Shown: positions 50,701 to 62,811 of the stretch, one piece after another
Numbering within the stretch: the stretch's first letter is position 1
Layout: each line of letters begins with the position of its first letter
Origin: Anodontia alba
Lineage: Eukaryota > Mollusca > Bivalvia > Lucinida > Lucinidae
Length of the DNA stretch: 64,000 bases
Direction: 5' to 3'
NCBI GenBank assembly: GCA_964016985.1
Contig: OZ024831.1
Coordinates: 85,268,095 to 85,332,094 of the forward strand
The notes under the pieces: model-generated
What the model saw: only the letters and a program-made list of their open reading frames with translations
Database searches by the model: none
Told to the model about the DNA's origin: nothing
Program-made: the position numbers and the translations under genes

Positions 50701-53700
50701 CAGAAACTTAGTGTTCCGCTCTTTTTCATGAATGTTCCTTCCTTCATTTTTGGTTAAGACAGCCGAAATACATTATCGTTCTACATGTTGCAATTTTCCC
50801 TTTTTTTAAACAGCTCTCGAATGTTATCATTGTGACACAGCGATAAGAAACATTAGAGACTGCAACACAACAAAATCTTGCAATCAAGGGGAGGTAAGCA
50901 TTTCATTTCAATTTAGAATTAGATCACCAGAGTCGACACAATTCAGCTATGATCAGATTTACGAGTCGAAAAGAGCGAGTGGGTGCGTGCGTGCGTGTGT
51001 GTGTGTGTACATGTATAAAAAAAAACTAAACTACAGTGCTAAAAATTGTGTAAAGGAACACATATTAGCGTAAAAACATCTCGCTCGACCAGGAAGCGAA
51101 CCATGGTCCTCTTCTTCACCAGATAGCAGAGTTCCGTGGTTCGATTATCTTTCGAGGAACGGCCGATTTTTGTACGCTAGTATCTGTTTATCTGTTTATC
51201 ATACTCATCACAATTAACAATTTTAATCAATTTTAATCTAATTTTAATCTATACTTTGAGCATATTTGACACATGCGAACAACAAATATATTTCAATGAG
51301 GAAAGCATAACATATGATTACAATGAGAATAGAATTGGTATTTTATCAAACAATATATGAGAATCTATACACCCCCATATATGAGAATCTATACACCCCC
51401 ATGTTTTGCCACCATGTGGCAAAAAGGGAACACAATTTGTAGTCAACAAGTTCCCATTAGAAGTTAGAATATTTTGGGTCGATCGTTTACAATCGAGCCA
51501 TAGTTTACAAAAGCCACAATTTGCTTAAGATAGTTGTCCAATTTGATTATCATTTCCAATGTAACCAAACCGCCCGTTAGACGGAATCCAGGTAACGTCT
51601 ATTTATAGCCGAGCTATTATTTGTCGCTGAAATGCCAGAATGCAGTGTAAAGCGGTTATATGTAAAATCTGGACTGGGACATTGCAAACAGTATAGACCA
51701 GGATCATTCGCCTTATAACGCGGTGTCTATCAGGGTCTGCACAATTTGCTTAAACTACAATAAGTTAAGGGTTAAATGAAACAGACTTAAGTCCCTGCTC
51801 AGGACTATTTCCCAGCCTGCACTCAGCAATTATTGGCTACTTTTAATTCCGCAAAATACCACATATGTTTTCTTAGAGCATGCTGATATTGTATATGTAT
51901 GGCTCATTTTCCAGCTAGCATTCTTTATAAATCAGTAGTGGGCCATTCTCGGTCCGTCACCTATCCTGACGGGCCGATAACGGCCCGCTATAGATTTATA
52001 AAGAATGCTTACCTGTTTTCAGGTCTGTATGTTAAAAGAACTGGCGTCGTCAATCGATGGTCACCACGAATACGTACTGACATGTGAATCTAAAGCAGTA
52101 TGTACACTTGTACCTATATTACTTGATTTGTTTCTTTTAACAAGACATGGGCCCAGTTGTTCAAAGCTAACGACATCGTTAGTTAACGATTCGTTAAAAT
52201 TTACATCGAGTGATATGCAAATATGCTGAAATTTTTTGCTGAAAAAAATGTGAGTAGCTTTTGCAGTGCAAAAGCTACTCACATTTTTTCAGCAAAAAAT
52301 ATCAGAATATTGTGTATTGAATCCGCTAAAACAGTTAACGAAATGACCCTTAACGAGCTGGTTAAGCTAACGATGCTTTGAACAACTGGGCCATTATCCT
52401 ATACCACTCTCTAGTCTAGGCTAACTCAGCAAACGACAAATCAATGATGTTTTTCATTTGTCTCTGAACACGCAAATGGTCTGCTCAAAAATAGGCTCTG
52501 ACAGGTTTTGCAAATTATCATCTAAAGAGGTGACCATTTGTATTAACTATTAAGGCCTTTTTTCCTGCAAAAGTAAAAAAAAAAAAAACATTTTAAAATG
52601 CCGTCTGCTGAAATTCATACCCTACATGCTAACCGTTAAAGCACATGGTCCTAGAACGCTACACATCTGTTACAAGTTAAACTGCTTTTTTCTTGTTTTG
52701 TTTTTGTTTTTGTTTTTTTGTTTCTGATGCTGTCATTACTGTTATCGTATTAACCCTGACTATTCAGAAAAATATTTCTGGACAAACAGTGTAGACTCAG
52801 ATTAGATCAGACGCCACAAAACGCGGCGTCTGATCTAGGTCTATATTGTTTGCCACTCATGCAACGCTCTTCAGACCCATGAACATGTATTTAATTATGC
52901 TTGTTAAACATATGGAATATGGAATATGGATATGCATGAAAAGAACTTCAGATGTCTGAATCCTCAAGGTATAAGCGGTTGTAATGGTATTCTGGTCACA
53001 TACAGTTTGATGCGCAACCCTTGAAAATGGACCTTATGACATATGCACCCGTACAGTTTGATTAGTGGCTCCTTTGGTTGTTGATGTATTATACAGTAGT
53101 CGCTAATTCTGGAAACGTCCTACGAAAATACAGGTAACCTGGCATATGAAACTAGAGCCACTTTTCGTCGTGTAGATAGTTTTACAATTTGACGTCTTAA
53201 AAGCCACATGTCGTCGATGCATCTGTAATAAAGGCAGACACCTCAGAATTTGTGTATCTTTTTGTAAAAAATTCATATACCATTTTTTATGATCATTACC
53301 GTAACATGGCCGCACGTCATAAGTACGTTTTTTTCACTTTGTGGCTTAAATGTGTCAGTCAAAGATGTTAAAACTGGACTTTCTCTTACTTTTTTTTCTT
53401 TTTAACACGGAATTTCTCTGTTCTTTGTTTTGGATAGCGACAGTTCAAAGACGATAAATCTCTATATTTTAAGGTCTAATAACCTGTCCGAACAACAATT
53501 TATTATTATTATCTGTATGTCATATCCCAGTCAGCATTCTACGTAAATCTATATCGGGCCGTCATCGGCCCGTCAGGGTAGCTGACGGGCCGATGACGGC
53601 CCGATGTAGATTTACATAGAATGCTAGCTGGGATATCACCATCCTTACTGAGGTCATTTGTAAAGAAATTGTAGAAAAGATTTAAAATTCTATATATATT

Positions 53701-56700
53701 ACAAAAGAAAACTACAAGTCTGATGGAAAAGAAAATAATAGTTTCTGAAAGAAGGGATCATGATCAGGCTCAAAAAATTACGCGTATTCAAAGTTTTCAG
53801 AGCATAATCGGTATATGAAAAAATATAAGTGAAGATGCCCAGGAAATACAACAACCACAATACACAGCGTTCCCGAGGCACCAAAAGAAAGAGAGATTAG
53901 GAACAAACAATGATCAACAAACGCCCCATATGAAACCAGCCCGCAAAACAAAGCGAGCTGCTACAGACAAGCCAAACTTTAACTTCCCCACAGTAGCTTG
54001 ACGAAGTTTTGCTCGACAAAAGAGATATTTCATGTTACAGTTTCATCATTATACGATTTATGCGAAAAGATACTTACGTACATTTGTACTGATCTGATTC
54101 TTCATTTAGCTTGAGGTTAATATATCATAATTTCCTTAAACAAGCATTGCGACGGCTCCGACCTTACATTTGAGATTTTCGGAAAGCGTGACGTTCGACC
54201 ACGTGATGTGACTGCTAAATGCTGCAACACTGATCTCTGTAATTATCCTGCAAGACAAACCTCCACAGTGACTTCACCAAAGCCAACGAGCCAATCAGGT
54301 ATTGAATACCAGAATACACCATAATTGATGTTTTAAATGCATATGCGGTCAACGGACAAAATTGTTTGCCACTTTGTGACGTTGGCGAGTTAATGGCTTC
54401 AAGTAATTTCTTCTCTACATTTTCGAAAATATTCTGCACATTAAAGTAAGCGACATAAAATACACGAGTTTAAGCATAAAAGAAATGCGCCATACACAAA
54501 TACATTTCATGATGTTTGCACTTTAAGTAATGGGGCTGTCACTTTTTAAAGTGAGCATCAAATCTCAAACTTTGAAAATGACCGTTGAGTATAATGGTGA
54601 CCTCGCCGAAAAGTGGGCATTATTTTTTTCTTGGATTACAAATTACTGCTGCATTAAAAAGTAAATGTTTACAGATCTTTTGAAATTATGACCATTGTTT
54701 TTATCAGTTTGTATACTTTTGTTTCATTTTTCGTTACTGAAGCCTGATCAATGTCAACGTTTGAACTGATTTAAACGACGACCTCACACACTGGCGAATA
54801 AGTGTATCCACCGACTATGGATAAGAATTAACGTAATACCGAAGACAAATAAACAATTCAAAGATATTTTTGTTGCCAATACCGGTCCGGCATGCGCAAT
54901 ATAAAGCTGTCAACAATATTTATCTTTATATTCGGTCTTCAGCAACTAAACACTTTAAAGGCTCCATATTCCTGAAAAAATAGACATTTTTTTATCCAAG
55001 AAAGATTTAATAAATTGATATATGGTATTAATACGATCATAAAATGTGCCATCTGACAGCCTGTAAACATTAGGTAGTCTCTCGTTTTTGAACTGGATCA
55101 AAAATGAAATGATTTTTATCGTATTTCTGAATTAATGTTGACAACATTTATTCAGAGACACGATAGAAAATCAGTTCATTTTTTTATCCAGTTCGAGAAC
55201 GAGAGACTAACTGGTGTTACACTTTGTGATCATATATCAATTTATTAAACCTTTCTTGGATAAGAAAATGTGTTGTTTTTCGTTGTTGTTTTTTTTTTTT
55301 TTTTTTTTTTTTTTTTTGTTTTGTTTTTTGTTGTTTTTTTTTTGTTTTTTTTTTTTTTTAGGAATATTGAGCCTTTAACTGGCTCTATACTAATGCATCC
55401 AAGTTAGAAATGGGGAACAGCAGACAGAATAAAGAACGCAAACAATATATGAACAGTACCCACAAAATGAATGCAGGTGAACCAAAAAATAACCTCTTTG
55501 AAAAAGTTGGTATCAAACAATTAATATAGAGATACCCAGCCATCTGTACAGTCCGATCATAACTATAATTATTGTATAAAAAGCAGTATCGCACGTTATT
55601 AACATTATTAATAGATGTGCATTAACCGGCGAAAAGCCGTGTATTAACAAGGCAATTCATGCGCTGTTACGCAACTTTCAATATGTTCGCACCGGGACCA
55701 CAGATTTGCTGCCGTTATGAAATGTGTACTGCCCGGCCCTAGAACGATCATAGTCCGTGGAAGTTACGTTCGCGAGACATCTGTGAAAAGGCGAAACAAA
55801 ATAGTGCAAGAAATAATGTGAAATGTAGCAAATGTTTTCAGTTTTTATGCAATAATAGCGATCGAAAATGGTTTTCAACACCTCCCACGGGACCTGGCGA
55901 ATGTAAATGCATGAAAAACCATGTTTGATCCTTATAGTAAAGATACTCAGGAAATGCCACAATCACGAAGCACAGTCCCCCCTGAGGCATCAAAAGAAGA
56001 AAAGCTGAGGAATAAATAAGGACTACACAAACGTCACATATGAAACCACAGACTCACAAAGAAGAGCTGTAACAGAAGAACCGCCTTCGAACGGTCGGTA
56101 GAAAAACCACTGGGTGGGGGATGATAAACCACTTTTACTCGAGTGAAACCTCGTCCTTATCTCCCGATGCAGCTCCACATAGTATAATAATACATATCAA
56201 AAGACAACAGAACGCATGTGGGCAGCCATTTATGAAAATGACCACAATGTCTTCGTTGCCCGTATGAAGCAACTATGTCATTGGCTGTTCAAAATGCGCC
56301 CAGTGAAAATTCTGATTAGACTGCGGGAATGCGCAGGCTGATCTGAATCTTCGCTAGCTGTAAATGTGTGAGGGTACGTTTTCTACCGATGCAGCATAGC
56401 TGACTTGATAAATCAAATGACGAAAAATAAAATACTTATTCATACTTGTCATAAGTATCAATCGCCTTATCTCCATACCGAACTTGACCTAACATTGTGA
56501 CTACCTGTGATGCGTACACAAACCACTGACTGAGTGGCGAACGGTGTAAATTAAAACAAGAATGGCCCTTGAGAGCAATCACTCTTACAAAACTAAAAGC
56601 AGCTGAAAATTCAAATTTCTGGACCAGACTTAATCTAGCTAGTTTCAAGCAATTAGTAGGCCTCATCAGTGACTCTCATATGAATTTTCAAACACCGTCA

Positions 56701-57453
56701 CGAAAACATACCTATATAATTTTGACCCCCGTAAACCCCATTTTTATATAGTAAAACTGGGGTTTACGGAAGTAAACATTATTTTTCTTATATCTGCTCA
56801 AATCATAGATTGTGGGTATTCGTTAGAACTGCATCATCGGGGCGGTTCTAACGAGAACCCACAATCTATGTTTTGAGCAGAAATATGAAAAATATCGGAG
56901 TAATATTTATCTATAAATTTTCATTTTTTGGTGGTGAAATTTTCAATATATTCAGTTAATAGGCATGTTTTTGTAATGCCACGTAATTGGCTCATTGATC
57001 ACAAAGGACGAGAAAAAAAAGGACAATATAATGATCAGAAGCCGCGTGATACGGCATTTGATCTTGATATATTTCTAGGCTGTCTGAAGGATGTTTTGCT
57101 CCTAGTAGACGAATCTTCCGGCATGTTACACTATCGACATGACATTTTGGACTTTCTTGCTCATCTTGTTGATCACTTTGACGTTAGTCAGCATGGCACC
57201 CACGTTTCACTGGCAACCTACTCAACAACCGTTCATCAGCAGTTTGCTTTAGACAGCTATTATAATGATAATGACATGGAACATGCAATAAAGGTCATTC
57301 ATTTCCGTGGTGGTAGCAGCGACACAAATGTTGGACTAGACTACATATTAAAACATGCCGCGACACCGCAAGCTGGAGACAGACTGAACGTCCCTGACAC
57401 GGTCGTGATAGTAACGAGCTCTGTCTCGTCGTCTTCCTTGACATACGTTAACG
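44759..57453 (+). CDS. Paralogue C: secreted ShKT-LU-vWA protein, six exons (last exon not in window)
   Basis: Exons 44759-44783, 46262-46414, 50814-50893, 52023-52097, 54145-54298 and 57079-57453 give 287 complete codons. Their order, phases and lengths match B (exon 5 is 18 nt shorter). Domains: signal peptide (MWLSYLFSGVCFLA), ShKT module (CDDIDTQAC ... CPRFCSKC, to residue 59), ten-Cys LU domain (LECYHC at about 61 to CCNTDLCN ending at 144), a shorter linker, and vWA from 163. The MIDAS is the most altered of the three: DESSG (173-177) loses the second Ser, Ser243 replaces Thr, and VTS (Ser276) replaces the Asp. All six exons are open with usable splice sites, so it is not an obvious pseudogene. 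The terminal vWA exon (about 58 residues) was not found up to 64000 and is probably further right. Role unknown; divergent metal coordination suggests changed binding. Confidence 0.82.
44784..46261 (+). other. Intron 1 of paralogue C
   Basis: The first ~40 nt match intron 1 of B. A T-rich tract spans 45658-45699, followed by a pyrimidine-rich stretch to about 46060. No other element was identified. Confidence 0.6.
46262..46414 (+). CDS. Paralogue C exon 2: ShKT module
   Basis: Acceptor TTTTCAGCAG before 46262, donor TGCC|GTACGT, phase 1-1, 153 nt. An alternative acceptor 3 nt upstream (TTTTCAG at 46258) would change the phase. The six ShKT Cys are conserved with B, as is the RPDMCNDTS block. 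Confidence 0.84.
46450..46797. mobile_element. pogo/Tigger-like MITE (tacagtcgaacctcgatgg ends)
   Basis: The ends tacagtcgaacctcgatggc and gccattgaggttcgactgta are inverted. The middle carries a palindrome, gtactcattagaatcgcctc / gaggcaattctaatgagtac. The TIR style is like that of pogo-derived MITEs in many invertebrates (knowledge, not searched). Truncated or decayed relatives: about 10780-10935, 16410-16735 and 48070-48371. Confidence 0.85.
47379..47582. repeat. Tandem duplication of a ~100-bp A-rich unit
   Basis: gaacatttgattaaatgtaa ... aatagaagagtactattcga occurs twice in direct succession with few differences. Confidence 0.92.
47691..47778. mobile_element. 88-bp MITE (ccagcaaacaca...tgtgtttacttgg)
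   Basis: The ends ccagcaaacaca and gtgtttacttgg are imperfect inverted repeats. Internal aacgtcaaaataacg and gacgtcaaaacgacg blocks. Confidence 0.65.
48373..48650 (+). mobile_element. MITE-1 copy 11 (forward)
   Basis: catcacgaaaacatgcctat to ggcatgttttcgtaatg. Palindrome at about 48480-48548 with central base T. It starts about 2 bp after the gtgttcgag end of a pogo-like MITE copy. Confidence 0.92.
49897..50176 (-). mobile_element. MITE-1 copy 12 (reverse)
   Basis: cattacgaaaaaacgcctat to ataggcaggtttccgtgatg. Palindrome at about 50000-50069, central base A. Confidence 0.9.
50814..50893 (+). CDS. Paralogue C exon 3: first LU exon
   Basis: Acceptor TTTTTTTAAACAG, donor GAG|GTAAGC, phase 1 to 0, 80 nt. 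Encodes PLECYHC and CNQGE, matching B. The following intron start is also similar to that of B. Confidence 0.87.
50894..52022 (+). other. Intron 3 of paralogue C
   Basis: Contains a short GT/GC-rich run (50987-51010), a direct repeat atatgagaatctatacaccc (51355-51400), a hairpin of the 'gtagatcc' family (about 51680-51745), and FB-105 copy c ending 8 nt before the exon. Confidence 0.65.
51910..52014. mobile_element. Foldback element FB-105, copy c
   Basis: The right arm gataacggcccgctatagat is intact while the left arm (cagtagtgggccattctcgg) has decayed. Ends agctagcattctttataaat / atttataaagaatgctt still pair. Confidence 0.85.
52023..52097 (+). CDS. Paralogue C exon 4: middle LU exon
   Basis: Acceptor CCTGTTTTCAG, donor GCA|GTATGT, phase 0-0, 75 nt. 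Encodes VCMLK...YVLTCESKA. Confidence 0.83.
52149..52392. mobile_element. MITE with gggcccagttgttcaaa ends and an internal perfect hairpin
   Basis: Inverted ends gggcccagttgttcaaagct / gctttgaacaactgggcc. The inner palindrome at about 52229-52286 (atgtgagtagcttttgcagt and its complement) is nearly perfect. Confidence 0.88.
53526..53632. mobile_element. Foldback element FB-105, copy d
   Basis: About 50-nt arms (cggcccgtcag / ctgacgggccg inner stem, loop ggta) with only a few mismatches; ends cccag / ctggg. Same subfamily as copy b. Confidence 0.92.
54145..54298 (+). CDS. Paralogue C exon 5: last LU exon and linker
   Basis: Acceptor TTTCCTTAAACAAG (weak pyrimidine tract), donor TCAG|GTATTG, phase 0 to 1, 154 nt. 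Encodes HCDGSD ... CCNTDLCN, then a short TS/P linker. Confidence 0.84.
54299..57078 (+). other. Intron 5 of paralogue C
   Basis: Contains a palindrome-like repeated pair (gagagac / cgatagaaaatc-type arms, about 55075-55215), a long T-rich tract (55288-55360), a PQSQ-type repeat (55935-56170), a gcgccca hairpin (56285-56385) and MITE-1 copy 13. Confidence 0.62.
56696..56978 (+). mobile_element. MITE-1 copy 13 (forward, decayed palindrome)
   Basis: Starts gtcacgaaaacatacctata and ends ggcatgtttttgtaatg, 100 bp before the vWA exon. The palindrome centre reads gcatcatcggggcgg, i.e. mutated. Confidence 0.9.
57079..57453 (+). CDS. Paralogue C exon 6: vWA exon 1
   Basis: Acceptor ATATTTCTAG before 57079, donor AACG|GTAAAT after 57453, phase 1-1, 375 nt. 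DESSG in place of DxSxS, GGSSDT, VIVTSS. The open frame extends upstream into MITE-1 DNA from an ATG at 56928, which is not coding. Confidence 0.87.
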
Positions 57454-58159
57454 GTAAATATACATCACTTTAAAAATACTACATTTCTAAAGGTATGTCG
57501 CTAACAGCAGTGAACATAAACAAAAAATAAATAACTGAAGTGTCGAAGTTTCCTGGGCTAGACTAGCTAGTGTCGGCCATTCAGGCTACATCAGTGGTCC
57601 TCGTATACATCTTATAAAATCTCGAAATGGACGTAATGATACAAAATGACCTTGAAATATAAACTACAATACAGTGAAGTACGAATAAAAATGTTTTACG
57701 GCCACCGCAAGGCACTAACACCAGCTGAAATTAAAAGTAATAAATTAAAAGGCATGTACCGTGACAGTAATGAAAACAAACCGAAATTAAAACGGATGAT
57801 GTATAGAAGTTTTCTGGGCCATTCTACACGTTGTTTCGGTCACGTCGGATAAACACTTTTTACATTGCATTCAGTGTAAAACTGTCAGGTTTTACAAAAA
57901 ATGTACGATATAGGGCTGATATTGTTATATTTTTTTCGTTTTTTCGCCCTTGTGAACTATTATAATGGTACATTATACATGTATGTTCTAGCGCTGCGGA
58001 GTCATGAAGGCTTTTGCATTGCTTCACCATCCCTCATGCTGACAGACTCAGTCTATATTTAGTCTTTTTTTTCTCTCTCTTGTATTCCCAAAGGATCATC
58101 CTTTCTTGATAGGGATAAAGAGACTGCAACATAATCGTTTAGATACGTCATTAAAAGCC

Positions 58160-58420
58160 AGGGCCTAGTTGTTCAAAACTTAGGCCTAGTTGTTCAAAAC
58201 TTAGCAAAGGTAATGTGAAATTAAAATTTCTATCTTAAAATGTGGCAAATACAGCGACATTTCTGCTGAAAAAGTTGTGAGTAGCTTTTGCAGTAAAAAC
58301 TACTCACATTTTTGCAGAAAAAATATAATTGTATTTAAAAATACCTTAGTTACTACAGTAAACGAGGTTGGCATTAACGAGAACGTTAATCTAACGATGC
58401 CTTGTACAACTGAGCCCAGG
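58160..58420. mobile_element. MITE with gggcctagttgttcaaa ends
   Basis: The left end is doubled (cctagttgttcaaaacttag twice); the right end gatgccttgtacaactgagc is inverted. Internal hairpin gtgagtagcttttgcagt / aaaactactcac. Confidence 0.8.
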
Positions 58421-59147
58421 TGTAACTTAAGCGATATGAAACAAACGTCGTTATTAATAAAAATAAACTTTTCGCGCATTCGCTTAATCCTTAAGACGTC
58501 AACTATAACAAAGAAAATAAAAATTGACCTTTCATGGAAATCGTCTGCAAGAATAAATCTTGACCTTTCATGTGAATCGTCTGCCGAGCAGGGGATTAAC
58601 ATGAAACGTCAAGAATTTCTTCCTACGGAAACTAAAAAATTGTCGTCTGCTACAATTTTTGTTTGGTGCGTTAAGAGTTAAATTCAAAACCAGATCTTAT
58701 CCAGATTTTTTTCTGGCACACATCGCACTCTTGATTCGGTTTAAGGATGAGCAAGATGATCGTTCCTCAGCGATAAATTGATAAATGCCGATTTCTGTTA
58801 AATAACGAAACTTGAACGTATATATTTATTTATTGGCTGTCTCAAAATTACTCACTGACAGTGAATTGATTTAAGCATATCCTATTTGAATAACTTACAG
58901 AACAAAAGCTTAAACTACTATTATATATAATACTTTTCTTGATGGGAATAAAATGGGATTATCAAAATGCAGACACATATTTTGGTCTTAATCATACTTG
59001 AGAAACTATACCTTACTGTATGCGTACCTAACAAAGATTTAGCAGATCAGTCTGTGCACTTTAAATTGCCAAGAAGCTTAACCCTTAAAGCGCCAGTCAC
59101 AACTATTGTCGTCTGCTTTGTCATCTGCTTGTCATTTTAAAAGTCAT

Positions 59148-59222
59148 TTTTGCAAACAGTGTGGACCCAGATCAGACTGCTCCTGTAGGAGCAGTCTGAT
59201 CTGGGTCCATACTGTTTGCCTG
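59148..59222. repeat. Near-perfect palindrome, 'caaacagtgtggaccc' family
   Basis: About 31-nt arms (cccagatcagactgctcc / ggagcagtctgatctggg) around the 4-nt loop tgta, one mismatch in the arms. Confidence 0.92.
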
Positions 59223-60116
59223 TATGCAAAAATAGGTTTGAAAGGTCTGCAAGACTATTCAGCAGACGACATAAACAGACGACATTTTCAGATGAAGTTT
59301 TTCTTGGCGCTTTAAGGGTTAATAAGTTTCGTAGGCGGACAACAAAAATCTCGGACCAATGTCCCAACTATGTGGGACAATCTTTGCTCTATACAAACGG
59401 TATTAGATACCCTTTCCATGTTACGTCCTAACACTTGTTGAGACAAATTTCTATTATTAAACGTTAAGTGCATTTGGTTTTCTTTTGTTTTGGAAAACGA
59501 AACAAGCGGATGGAAATACAAAATATAGATGACCTATGTCCTTTACCACAATAATCTAGTCACATTCAAACAGTTTTCTAAAGTTATACAGTTCTAACTG
59601 GATCAGTTTCTGTGAGAGGCGTTGTACAAATTTCGTAAGTATACAAACAGGGGAGGATAACTAGTAATAATTTCTATGGCTTTCACATAATTATTTAAAG
59701 AGAGGCACTGAACAAATTACAAATATATTTAAAACTAAAAAGCCTTTCAAACTGAGCACTTTGGCGTCGTTTTGTACCAAATCAGTTAAAGAAATAAGAA
59801 AAGTTATCAGATTTGTATATCTAGAAAATGCTGTTCAGGAAGTCATCATGTGTGTTAGTAAATGACGTCATGACCGTCTAATTAAATATGCAAATACTAA
59901 GTAAACCATATCTGCAATAACATCTTTCTGATACATTTTTGTAAACGTGTCATTCCACTCATATACTATCATCTACCTCATATGCGCAACATATTACTGT
60001 CAGTATGCATTTTCTATTTATCCCCTCGCACAAAGAAATTGTGGAGGGGATATAGGATTTGTCCCGTACGTAAGTACTTATGTACGTTCGTTTGTACATA
60101 TGTACGTACGTATGTT

Positions 60117-61615
60117 CAGCTTTTGACATCGCTCTAGCGCATACATTTATGGATGTATTATAATATAACTTCACACAAATGTTCGGTATAACAATATCTC
60201 GAGCAAGTTCGACTTTCAGGGTCCTTGGCTTAAGATCAAGGTCACTGTGGCTTTTTTTAGAAAAAAAAACTTTGACATCGCTCTAGCGCCTACATTTTTA
60301 ATGGATTTTACTATAACGTCGCAAAAATGGTTAGTATGACAATATCTCGAGCAAATTCGGCTTTCATAGTCCTGGGATCAAGATCAAGGTCATTTTGGCT
60401 ATTTAAGAAAAACTTTGTAATCGCTCTAGCGCCTACATTCATTGATGGATTTTAATGTAACTTCACACAAATGTTGGGTATGATAATACCTCATGCAAAG
60501 TTGACTTTCAGGATCCTGGGCTTTAGGTCAAAGTCACTGTAGCTATTTTAGAAAAACAACTTTGTCATCGCTCTAGCGCCTACATTTATTGATTGGTTTC
60601 AATATTACTTCAGACGCATATTTAGTGTGATAATATCTTGAGCGAGTTTGATATTCAGGGTCCTGGGCTCAAAGTTAAGGTCACTATGGTTATTTTTGGA
60701 AAACAAAAACAAAACAAAACCAAAAAAAAAAAAAAAAAAAAAAAACACTGTCATCACTCTAATGCCTACATTTATTAATGGATTTTAATATAATTTCACA
60801 TAAATGTTGGTTATGATAATGTCTCGAGCATGTTTGACTTTCAGGGTCGTGGGCTCAAGGTCGAGGTCGTTGTGGCTATTTTTAGAAGAAAAAAAACTCT
60901 ATCGCTCTAGTTCCTACATTTATTAATGGTTTTAATATTATTTCACATAAATGTTGGTTATGACAATATCTCGAGCAACCAGGTTTCATGTTGCTGGGCT
61001 CAAGGTCAAGGTAACGGTGGCCATTTTTAGAAAAAAAAAACCTTTCTCATCGCTCTAGCCTTTGCATTTATCAATGAATTTTAATGTATTGTCAAACAAT
61101 TTTTGTATTATAATATCTCTGACAAGTTCAGCTTTCAGTTGTTGGGCTCAAGGTCAAGGTAACTGGCTATTTTTAGAAAAAAAAAACTTTGTAATCATTC
61201 AAATTCCTACATTTATCAATGTCTTTTAATATAACTTCATATAAATGTTAGGCATGATTATATCTCCAGCAAGTTCAACTTTCAGGTTGGTGGGCTTAAG
61301 GTCAAGGTAACTATGACTAATTTTAGAAAAAAAAAATTGTCATCTCTCTAGCCCCTGCATCCATCAGTGGATTTTAATATATTTTCACAAAGTTGTTGGA
61401 AATTGTAATATCTCGAGCAAGGTCAACTTTCAGGTTGCTGGGCTCAAGGTCAAGGTAACTGTGGTTATTTTTAGAAAAATAAACTTTGTCATCGCTCTAA
61501 TCCCTGTATATATCAATGGATTTTAGTATATATTCACACATTTGTGGGTATGATAATATCTTGAGCAAGTTCGACTTTCAGGTCCTGAGCTCAAGGACAA
61601 GGTTGACATGACTGA
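60117..61615. repeat. Tandem array of ~10 units of ~150 bp
   Basis: The blocks atcgctctagcgcctacatt, atatctcgagcaagttcgac, tttcagg-tcctgggctcaag and gtcaaggt-actgtggcta recur about every 145-165 bp (block starts near 60128, 60278, 60420, 60568, 60742, 60900, 61049, 61195, 61342 and 61490). A gtacgtatgt-rich stretch (60065-60116) precedes it. Units diverge to the right. Confidence 0.92.
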
Positions 61616-62811
61616 AATATTTTCTATCATGTGAGATCTAATCTCTCCCAACCTGAAAATCTGAATGTTTACAATACTATAACATAATGTCAAGGTCATA
61701 TATGACCTTTACATTAAGATCACAGGCTTTTTGATTCTTCATTCATATAACTATTATATGTCATAAAATTATCCAGTTCAGTGTTTGCCCACATCAATTA
61801 GTCTTGGGATTTTATCGGCTGCAATGCCTTGTTGTCTCATTAACCCATTTATGCCGAATGAACTCTTCTATCTTAACTCTTTAGACAGGTCCATTTCCTG
61901 TATAAGGTGTGTCTGGTTAGTTTTTATTGTTATCATGTTTTGTAGAAATTCCTGAACTCAGTGCAAACATTGTTGACCCTGATCAGAAGCCGCGTTCTGT
62001 TTGCCAATGTCCCTTTTATGGGACGCTAGGCTTAAATCTTAACAATTATAATATCTAATTAAATATTTAAAATTGTGGCGTGCATGTTAAGAGCTATAAA
62101 ACATTAAATTTAAATGTATTTCTTATTTCCTAACCGGCCTTTTACTTAACTGAATTTGATCAAAGTAGTTCCAAGATATCTATCTTCTAAAGCTGAAAAG
62201 TTCATACATATAATGTATTTAATGAACTTTGCTTATTTGGCAATCAACATCGGACTAGGGCAACCTAAATGTCATTACTGTATCTTCCAAATGCTACAAA
62301 ATTTAATTTGATGCCAAAGATCAAGACAGTTTTATATCTGGTGATGTGTTTAATTATTGTAAAGGAATAGTGTAGATATTGTAACGAATTCTACACCGTT
62401 TGCACAGGCCTGTTTGTCTGAATATTTATAGTTACACGTTAAGTTACATGTAGAAATTCAGGTGTTCTAGACAGATTGTTATCTAATATTGCTTGGAATA
62501 TAATCTAGGTTTATTAATTTACGAACGCACACACTTATGAAGATGACGAATCACCTACTTTTACCAGATTTCAAATAATCGCTTACGATGCTGAGTAAAA
62601 CTTAATTTTATCATTTTTACCAGAAAACAGGCTTTGGCATTTCATTCAAAATATGTCAAAGTCTGCTTTCTGGAAAAGTAAGAAAACTATCTTCAAGTTG
62701 TCGCGTCTGAATCTACCCAGAGAGTGGTAAAGGTTAAAAAGTGTTGTTATTATGACAGGAGTGTTGAAACCCGCATGTTATAGTTCTCATTGGTTCAAAA
62801 CTATTCAAATA

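Larger units (their letters stand above)
46415..50813 (+). other. Intron 2 of paralogue C
   Basis: Contains the full pogo-like MITE (46450-46797), a ~100-bp tandem duplication (47379-47582), a short MITE (47691-47778), a decayed pogo-like MITE copy (about 48070-48371), MITE-1 copies 11 and 12 in opposite orientation, and 'gtagatcc' family hairpins (48890-48955 and 49485-49540). Confidence 0.7.
52098..54144 (+). other. Intron 4 of paralogue C
   Basis: Contains a MITE with gggcccagttgttcaaa ends (52149-52392), a 'gtagac' family hairpin (about 52787-52855), FB-105 copy d (53526-53632) and a PQSQ-type repeat (about 53810-54000). Confidence 0.68.

Noticed and set aside
56928..57078. Open frame upstream of the C vWA exon, starting at an ATG
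   Set aside because: This part lies in MITE-1 copy 13 and intron DNA. The acceptor at 57078 and the conserved 375-nt exon show that coding starts at 57079.
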